Positions 59,097-64,000 of a stretch of 64,000 nucleotides of DNA are shown piece by piece. The stretch is from Cellulomonas fimi ATCC 484 (lineage in GTDB: Bacteria; Actinomycetota; Actinomycetes; Actinomycetales; Cellulomonadaceae). A program made the position numbers and the translations under genes. The notes under the pieces are model-generated. The model was given only the letters and a program-made list of their open reading frames with translations. It did not search any database and was not told where the DNA came from. Each line of letters starts with the position of its first letter. Within the stretch, counting starts at the first letter, position 1. Where the stretch lies: the NCBI RefSeq assembly GCF_000212695.1, contig NC_015514.1, forward strand, positions 2,914,001-2,978,000, given 5' to 3'.

Positions 59097-59918
59097 TCAG
59101 GCCCGCGCGACGACCTCGCCGTGCAGCACGGTGAACCAGCCGTCGGGCTCGGCGCCCCACTCGCGCCACGCGTCGGCGAGCAGCTCGAGGCCGACCTCGT
59201 CGGCGAGCCGGTGGTCGATGGCCTGGGCGGCGAAGTTCGACTTCACGCAGCGGTCGGCCCACAGGTCCGCCCACCAGGTGCGGTCCTCGGGCGTCGCGTA
59301 GCACCACACGCCCGCGGACGGGGCGATCCCGGCCGGGTCGAAGCCCGCGGCGCGGACCCACGACAGCAGGCGGCGGCCCGCGTCGGCCTCCGCGCGGTTG
59401 GCCTCGGTGACCTCCTGGTAGAGCGCCTGCCACTCGTCGAGACCGGGCGACGGCGGGTACCACGTCATGCCCGCGTAGTCCGCGTCGCGCACCGCGACGA
59501 CGCCGCCCGGCTTCGCGACGCGGCGCATCTCGCGCAGCGCCGCGACCGGGTCGGACAGGTGCTGGAGCACCTGGTGCGCGTGGACGACGTCGAACGCGTC
59601 GTCCTCGAACGGCAGGGAGTACGCGTCGGCGACCGCGAACGTCACGTTGGCGGCGCCGGCGTCGGCCGCGGCGGTGCGCGCGCTGTCGATCACCTTCGCC
59701 GACATGTCGACGCCGATCACCTCGCCGGGTGCGACCCGCGACGCGAGGTCGATCGTCACCGAGCCCGGGCCGCAGCCGACGTCGAGCAGGCGCAGGCCGG
59801 GGCGCAGCGACGGCAGCAGGTACGCGGCGGAGTTCTCGGCGGTGCGCCACCGGTGCGAGCGCAGGACCGACTCGTGGTGGCCGTGCGTGTACACGTCGGC
59901 GTGGACGGGGGTGTTCAC
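59097..59918 (-). CDS. Class I SAM-dependent methyltransferase (UbiE-like)
   Basis: This is a 273-aa methyltransferase with Leu-Leu-Asp-Val-Gly-Cys-Gly-Pro-Gly at ~45-53. Asp-Met-Ser-Ala-Lys and the Ala-His-Gln-Val-Leu-Gln-His-Leu post-motif typical of UbiE/type 11 enzymes follow. The C-terminal ~110 residues form a substrate cap with several Trp. GTG 59918 lies five bases after TAGAGT (59929-59924), so it is probably leaderless. It follows the divergent promoter region of the membrane acyltransferase-like gene. The substrate is unknown. Confidence 0.91.
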   Translation of the reverse strand: MNTPVHADVYTHGHHESVLRSHRWRTAENSAAYLLPSLRPGLRLLDVGCGPGSVTIDLASRVAPGEVIGVDMSAKVIDSARTAAADAGAANVTFAVADAYSLPFEDDAFDVVHAHQVLQHLSDPVAALREMRRVAKPGGVVAVRDADYAGMTWYPPSPGLDEWQALYQEVTEANRAEADAGRRLLSWVRAAGFDPAGIAPSAGVWCYATPEDRTWWADLWADRCVKSNFAAQAIDHRLADEVGLELLADAWREWGAEPDGWFTVLHGEVVARA

Positions 59919-60050
59919 ACCGAACTCTAATCATCTGTGCGACGACGGTTTCAAGAACCGGGACGCGACGTACCGCTTCGTGAGACCGGGCGGTGTCGCC
60001 CGAGTCCCCGGGCACCGACCTCGTGGGCCGCCGCGCCTAGCATGCGACCC

Positions 60051-61163
60051 ATGCGCCGCATCGCCGGAGTGGACGTCGCCCGGGGCCTCGCCGTGCTTGG
60101 CATGATGACCGCGCACGTGGGCCCCGACGACCACGGACCCGTCCCCCCGGGCGGCTGGTCGCAGCTCGCCGACGGCCGCCCGTCCGCGCTGTTCGTGGTC
60201 CTCGCCGGCGTGGGGCTCGCGCTGCTGTCCGGCGGCGTCGCCCCCGTGTCCGGCACCCGGCTCGTCCAGTCCCGGCTGCGCGTGCTCGTCCGCGCCGTGC
60301 TGCTCTTCGTCGTCGGCGAGCTGCTCGTCATGCTGGGGACGCCGGTCGCGGTGATCCTGCCGACGTACGCGCTGCTGTTCGCCGTCGGCTGCCTCGCGCT
60401 GCGGTGGCCCGTGCGCGCGCTCGTCGCGGCCGCGGTCGCCGTCGCGCTCGTGGGCCCGTTCGCCCGCACCGCGCTCGAGGCCCTGCTGGAGGGGCGCGCC
60501 GCACCGACGCTGCTCGCCGAGATGCTGGTCGGCCACTTCTACCCCGCAGTGGTTTGGCTCGCCTACCTGCTCGCCGGGCTCGCCGTCGGGCGCAGCGACC
60601 TGCGCTCGACGCGCGTGCGGCTCGTGGCGGCCGGGACCGGGGCCGCGCTCGTGGTCGTCGGGCACGGCGGCGCGTGGCTGGCCCGCGAGGTGCTCGGCTG
60701 GCCGACGACGATCGCCACGACCGAGCCGCACACGTCCACCACGTTCGAGGTGCTGGGCAACACCGGGGTCGCGCTGGTCGTCCTGGTCGCGTGCCTGGTC
60801 GTCGCCGAGCGGCTCCCGCGCCTGGTCAGCCCGCTCGGCGCGGTGGGCGAGCTCGCGCTCAGCGCCTACACGATCCACGTCGTCGTCATCGCGCTGCTCG
60901 GCGCCGACGTCGTGTGGGCGCAGCGCACCGAGACGTGGCTCGCGTTCCTCCTCACCACGACCGTGCTGTGCTGGTCGTGGCGCACCGCGCTGGGCCGCGG
61001 GCCGTTCGAGCGCCTGCTGCACGGCGTCTCGACCCGCGCCGCGGACGTCCGCCCGGACACCCTCCCGCCCGTGCCCGCGCAGCCCGGCGGGCCCGCGGAC
61101 GCGTCGCACCTGGCGGCCGCCCCGGCACCCGAGCCGCCCGCCGCCGGCACGCGCCTCGCCTGA
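60051..61163 (+). CDS. HGSNAT/DUF418-like membrane protein
   Basis: This 370-aa protein has about ten hydrophobic segments. Its N-terminal Arg-Ile-Ala-Gly-Val-Asp-Val-Ala-Arg-Gly-Leu-Ala-Val-Leu-Gly-Met-Met is characteristic of heparan-alpha-glucosaminide N-acetyltransferase-like and DUF418 proteins. The C-terminal Arg-Gly-Pro-Phe-Glu-Arg-Leu-Leu-His supports the latter, and a Pro/Ala-rich cytoplasmic tail follows. Such proteins may acylate cell-surface glycans, but activity is unproven. ATG 60051 has TAGCAT seven bases upstream and no ribosome site (leaderless). Confidence 0.86.
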   Translation: MRRIAGVDVARGLAVLGMMTAHVGPDDHGPVPPGGWSQLADGRPSALFVVLAGVGLALLSGGVAPVSGTRLVQSRLRVLVRAVLLFVVGELLVMLGTPVAVILPTYALLFAVGCLALRWPVRALVAAAVAVALVGPFARTALEALLEGRAAPTLLAEMLVGHFYPAVVWLAYLLAGLAVGRSDLRSTRVRLVAAGTGAALVVVGHGGAWLAREVLGWPTTIATTEPHTSTTFEVLGNTGVALVVLVACLVVAERLPRLVSPLGAVGELALSAYTIHVVVIALLGADVVWAQRTETWLAFLLTTTVLCWSWRTALGRGPFERLLHGVSTRAADVRPDTLPPVPAQPGGPADASHLAAAPAPEPPAAGTRLA

Positions 61164-61169
61164 GGCGCG

Positions 61170-61556
61170 TCAGGCGGCGAGCGCCGCGACGGCCGCGACC
61201 ACGGCCAGCAGCGGCACGGTGCCCTGCGTCGCCGCCGCACGGCCCATGCGCCGGTCCGACGCGACGAGCACGAGCGCCGCGGCGAGCATCGAGCCGCACG
61301 ACAGCAGGACGAGCGCGAGGCCCACGTCGTCGGGCCCGAGCGCCGCCGCGAGCACCCCCGCGAACGCGCCCAGCGCGAGGAACAGGTTGTAGAAGCCCTG
61401 GTTGTACGCCCACGGCCGCACGGCAGCGACGTCCTCGGGGCGCGTGCGGAACCGCGCGTGCACGTCGGGGCGCTCGAACAGCACCGACTCGAGGACGAAG
61501 ATGACGACGTGCAGCACTCCGGCGAGCGCAGCCAGGACCAGGGCGGCGACGAGCAT
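61170..61556 (-). CDS. DUF1304-family membrane protein
   Basis: This 128-aa protein with four hydrophobic segments contains the conserved Val-Leu-Glu-Ser-Val-Leu-Phe and Trp-Ala-Tyr-Asn-Gln-Gly-Phe-Tyr-Asn-Leu-Phe-Leu-Ala of DUF1304. Function is unknown. It converges on the upstream membrane protein with only six bases between stops and diverges from the next gene. Confidence 0.9.
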   Translation of the reverse strand: MLVAALVLAALAGVLHVVIFVLESVLFERPDVHARFRTRPEDVAAVRPWAYNQGFYNLFLALGAFAGVLAAALGPDDVGLALVLLSCGSMLAAALVLVASDRRMGRAAATQGTVPLLAVVAAVAALAA

Positions 61557-61600
61557 GCGGCCAGTGTGGCACCGCGTCGCGCCGACCTACCCTGGAGGGC

Positions 61601-62485
61601 GTGACCGCGACCGCCGCCCCCGCGCTGACCGCCACGACGTGGCGTGCACGGGCCGACGCGCACGCCGCACGCGCGGACGCCTTCACCGCCGGGCACCGTG
61701 ACCGCCGCTCGCGGCACGAGCGGCACGCGGTCGAGGACTTCCTGTTCGAGTACTACCCCGCCAAGCCGGCCGCGCTGCGGCGCTGGCACCCGGGCGCCGG
61801 CGTCAGCCTGGCCCCGGACGGCGACGGCCCCGCGCCGCACGCCGCGTGGCGGTGGTTCGCGACCGCGCACGACGGGACCGTCGCGCTCGACGTCGACGCC
61901 TTCCTCGCCGACCGGGGCGACACCGTGCGGTTCGTCGCGGCGCTCCTCGAGGCGACCCTGGGCCGGCCCGCCCAGACCGGCTGCTTCGGCCTGCACGAGT
62001 GGGCGATGGTCTACCGCGAGGGCCAGGACGCCCACCGCCACCCGCTCCCCCTGCGGCTCGGCGGCGCCGGCACGGACGCGGTCGTCGAGGCGCACCGGAT
62101 CCGCTGCACGCACTTCGACGCGTTCCGGTTCTTCACGCCCGAGGCCGCGCCCCGCAACACCCTCCAGCCGACACGGGAGCAGCAGGTCGCGCTCGAGCAG
62201 CCCGGCTGCCTGCACGCGGGGATGGACGTCTACAAGTGGGCGCTCAAGCTCGGGCCCGCGGTGCCGGGCGAGCTGCTGCTCGACTGCTTCGCGCTCGCGC
62301 GCGAGATCCGGACGCTCGACATGCAGGCCTCCCCCTACGACGTCGGCGCGTACGGGCTCGCGCCGGTCGCGATCGAGACGGCCGAGGGCAAGGCGGAGTA
62401 CGTGCGGCGGCAGCGCGCGCACGCGGAGCAGGGCAACGCGCTGCGTCGTCGGCTCCTGGACGTCACGGCGCTGCTGCTGGGCTGA
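61601..62485 (+). CDS. Conserved protein annotated as 3-methyladenine DNA glycosylase
   Basis: This is a 294-aa cytoplasmic protein of a widespread actinobacterial family often labelled 3-methyladenine DNA glycosylase, although no helix-hairpin-helix or MPG-type motif can be seen. It has notable conserved-looking stretches: Phe-Leu-Phe-Glu-Tyr-Tyr-Pro-Ala-Lys-Pro, Gly-Leu-His-Glu-Trp-Ala-Met-Val-Tyr, His-Phe-Asp-Ala-Phe-Arg-Phe-Phe-Thr, and Asp-Val-Tyr-Lys-Trp-Ala. The His/Glu/Asp-rich core hints at metal or nucleotide binding. GTG 61601 follows TACCCT by seven bases, and GGAGGG also lies in that gap. Confidence 0.78.
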   Translation: MTATAAPALTATTWRARADAHAARADAFTAGHRDRRSRHERHAVEDFLFEYYPAKPAALRRWHPGAGVSLAPDGDGPAPHAAWRWFATAHDGTVALDVDAFLADRGDTVRFVAALLEATLGRPAQTGCFGLHEWAMVYREGQDAHRHPLPLRLGGAGTDAVVEAHRIRCTHFDAFRFFTPEAAPRNTLQPTREQQVALEQPGCLHAGMDVYKWALKLGPAVPGELLLDCFALAREIRTLDMQASPYDVGAYGLAPVAIETAEGKAEYVRRQRAHAEQGNALRRRLLDVTALLLG

Positions 62486-62518
62486 CCCTGCTGCGCGGAC
62501 GTGGCGGCGGGCGGGCGC

Positions 62519-62725
62519 TCAGGCGACCGAGACGAGGACACGCAGCAGCAGCACGACGACGGTGAGCGCGCCGGCCGTGAGCGCGACCGGCACGAGGCGG
62601 CGCTCGGCGCGGCGGTTGACCTCGATCTCGTCGACGAGGGCGTCGTGGTCGAGCGTCGCCCACCACGCCGCGCGCTCCTCGTCGCTCCCGGGCGTGCGCC
62701 GGGCCGGGGTCGCGGGTGTCGTCAT
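62519..62725 (-). CDS. Small membrane protein, partner of glycosyltransferase
   Basis: This 68-aa peptide has a charged N-terminal half (Asp-Glu-Glu-Arg-Ala-Ala-Trp-Trp-Ala-Thr-Leu) and one C-terminal hydrophobic helix of ~20 residues. Its ATG overlaps the glycosyltransferase stop by four bases (ATGA), so it is translationally coupled. Small single-pass partners are known for processive polysaccharide synthases such as PgaD beside PgaC. A similar assembly role is inferred from position only. Confidence 0.75.
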   Translation of the reverse strand: MTTPATPARRTPGSDEERAAWWATLDHDALVDEIEVNRRAERRLVPVALTAGALTVVVLLLRVLVSVA

Positions 62726-64000
62726 GCCGCCACCGTGCCCTTCTTCTCGGTCTTGTCCCACGTCTGCGCGGCGCCCTGCCACTCCTTGATGTACGCGTCG
62801 GCGGACACCGCGCACAGCACGGGCCCGTACCCCACGAGGTAGACGAGGAACCGGGTGAGCCGGGTGCCGGCGGGCACGCGCTCGAGCTGCTTGAGGCCCC
62901 ACGCGCACACCATCGACAGCACGGGCCAGGCGTACAGCAGCAGCACCCAGGCCGTGACGGCGGCGGGCGTCGGTTCGATGCCGAGCGCGGCGGGCAGCTT
63001 CTCGTCCCACAGCCCGGGGACGAAGACGGCGGCCATGATGACGAGGAACCCGGCGCCCGGGAACAGCAGGGCCTCGAACCACGACCGGCGGGCCGTCAGC
63101 GGGTCGAGCATGAGCGACGTCGCGGTGATGAAGACGTACGCGGTGATCGCGACCCACCACAGCAGCTGGAACATCTGTGCCGCCAGCAGCTCGTCCAGCA
63201 GGAACAGCCCGATGAGCCCGACGCTGGCCGCCGTCATGAAGAACGGCAGCAGGTAGATCGCGAACCACATGAACCCGAACACGAACGAGCCGAGGTTGTG
63301 CTTGCGCGCCGGCCGGAACCACATGTCGCGGAACCGGCTGGAGATCTGCACGTTCCCGCGGCCCCAGCGCAGCCGCTGCTTCCACAGGCCGGTGACCGAG
63401 TCGGGCTCTTCGGCCAGCACCACCGCCGACGGGTCGAAGACGACGAGGCGGCCGTCGAGCTGCGTGAGGAACGTCGTCATCGTGTCCTCCGCGAGCGTCG
63501 AGGTGTCGACCTGCCCGCCGATCGCCTCGATGTTCGTGCGCGAGTGCAGCTGCGCACCGCCCGCCAGGCAGTCCATCGCACCGACGACGTTCTCGGCCCG
63601 ACGCGCCGCCGCCTGCCCGGTGACGTACTCGTAGCCGATGAACCGCGTGACCGCGCTCGGCCGGACGGAGCCCTCGCGGATGTACCCCGACACGGCACCG
63701 ACGCGCGGGTCCGCGAGGTGCCGGGTCATGCGCCGCAGCGAGTCGGGCCGGTAGACGACGTCGGCGTCCATGATGAGCAGCGCCTGCATCCAGTCGTCCG
63801 CGAGCGCGTGCCGGATGCCGTGGTTGAGCGTGTGCGCCTTGCCCTGCCCGCCCTTCTCGCGACGCAGGTGCACGATCCGTCCGGGGAACCGGTCGGCGAC
63901 CGCGGCGACGACCGCGGGGGTGTCGTCGGTGCTCGCGTCGTCGATCACGAGCACCCGCAGCCGGTCCGGAGGGTACTCGAGCGCCATGAGCCGCTCGAGC
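62722..64000 (-). CDS. GT2-family processive glycosyltransferase, 5' end beyond window
   Basis: This membrane polysaccharide synthase is of the hyaluronan/PgaC/cellulose-synthase-like type; its N-terminus lies right of the window. Visible are the UDP-sugar Asp-Asp in Val-Leu-Val-Ile-Asp-Asp-Ala-Ser-Thr-Asp and the metal motif Met-Asp-Ala-Asp. The acceptor/base Thr-Leu-Ala-Glu-Asp-Thr-Met and the Gln-x-x-Arg-Trp motif (Lys-Gln-Arg-Leu-Arg-Trp-Gly-Arg-Gly) are also present. Four or five C-terminal membrane helices would form the translocation channel. About 425 residues are seen and the frame is open to the edge. It is followed by a coupled small membrane protein. Confidence 0.93.
   Translation of the reverse strand, partial: LERLMALEYPPDRLRVLVIDDASTDDTPAVVAAVADRFPGRIVHLRREKGGQGKAHTLNHGIRHALADDWMQALLIMDADVVYRPDSLRRMTRHLADPRVGAVSGYIREGSVRPSAVTRFIGYEYVTGQAAARRAENVVGAMDCLAGGAQLHSRTNIEAIGGQVDTSTLAEDTMTTFLTQLDGRLVVFDPSAVVLAEEPDSVTGLWKQRLRWGRGNVQISSRFRDMWFRPARKHNLGSFVFGFMWFAIYLLPFFMTAASVGLIGLFLLDELLAAQMFQLLWWVAITAYVFITATSLMLDPLTARRSWFEALLFPGAGFLVIMAAVFVPGLWDEKLPAALGIEPTPAAVTAWVLLLYAWPVLSMVCAWGLKQLERVPAGTRLTRFLVYLVGYGPVLCAVSADAYIKEWQGAAQTWDKTEKKGTVAA

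Noticed and set aside
59930..60050. tRNA gene between methyltransferase and membrane protein
   Set aside because: I looked for a cloverleaf and TTC-loop in this and the gltX flanks and found none. The region is a divergent promoter.

Overview
The window reads as chromosomal DNA of a high-GC actinobacterium, most likely a Cellulomonas-like member of the Micrococcales. Clues are very GC-rich third codon positions, a multifunctional 2-oxoglutarate decarboxylase (kgd), a sigR/rsrA thiol-stress pair, the tiny ribosomal protein bL37, an actinobacterial tad locus, and many genes whose start codon sits 5-8 bases behind a TAnnnT -10 box with no leader. I see no rRNA, tRNA, insertion sequence, prophage or CRISPR array. 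The genus is inferred from gene content, not from a search.

Layout. 1-1362: a multispanning membrane protein running off the left edge. 1975-7451 (minus): a compact Tad/Flp-type secretion operon (tadA, tadB, tadC, a pilin-like peptide, two TadE-like and one TadG-like protein) interrupted by an 18-bp minisatellite. 7643-9274: a GH16-like protein and an alpha/beta hydrolase.

9397-30349 is the most interesting block. It is a ~21-kb CoA-thioester catabolic region with alcohol dehydrogenase, three short-chain dehydrogenases, MaoC hydratase, thiolase, two acyl-CoA dehydrogenases, a kinase-fold APH protein, acyl-CoA ligase, thioesterase, quinone oxidoreductase, a five-gene Liv-type ABC importer and two TetR regulators. 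Four operons spread over this block carry near-identical 18-bp operators of the form ATACCG-N6-CGGTwT, which suggests one TetR regulon, probably controlled by the TetR gene at 28960-29550. The APH protein + acyl-CoA dehydrogenase + ligase trio, beside a QsdR-like TetR gene, resembles 4-hydroxy-acid (levulinate or gamma-lactone) catabolism. An ArsR/SulP pair with its own 30-bp palindrome is lodged in the middle.

30403-47651: aldose epimerase, a VanY-type carboxypeptidase with an 8-residue repeat linker, two CNNM/CorC-like membrane proteins, a two-component system, an ABC exporter, kgd, a GlxA-type regulator, a degenerate GDSL protein, and a PadR/DUF4097 pair whose promoter shares an 11-mer with the ABC exporter promoter.

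47652-64000: PilT ATPase, bL37, rsrA-sigR with a perfect-spacing sigma-R promoter that would give an N-terminally extended SigR, ferritin, DoxX, then housekeeping genes (aroA, rsgA, hisN, gltX), methyltransferases, a FAH-family hydrolase, membrane proteins and a processive GT2 glycosyltransferase cut by the right edge.
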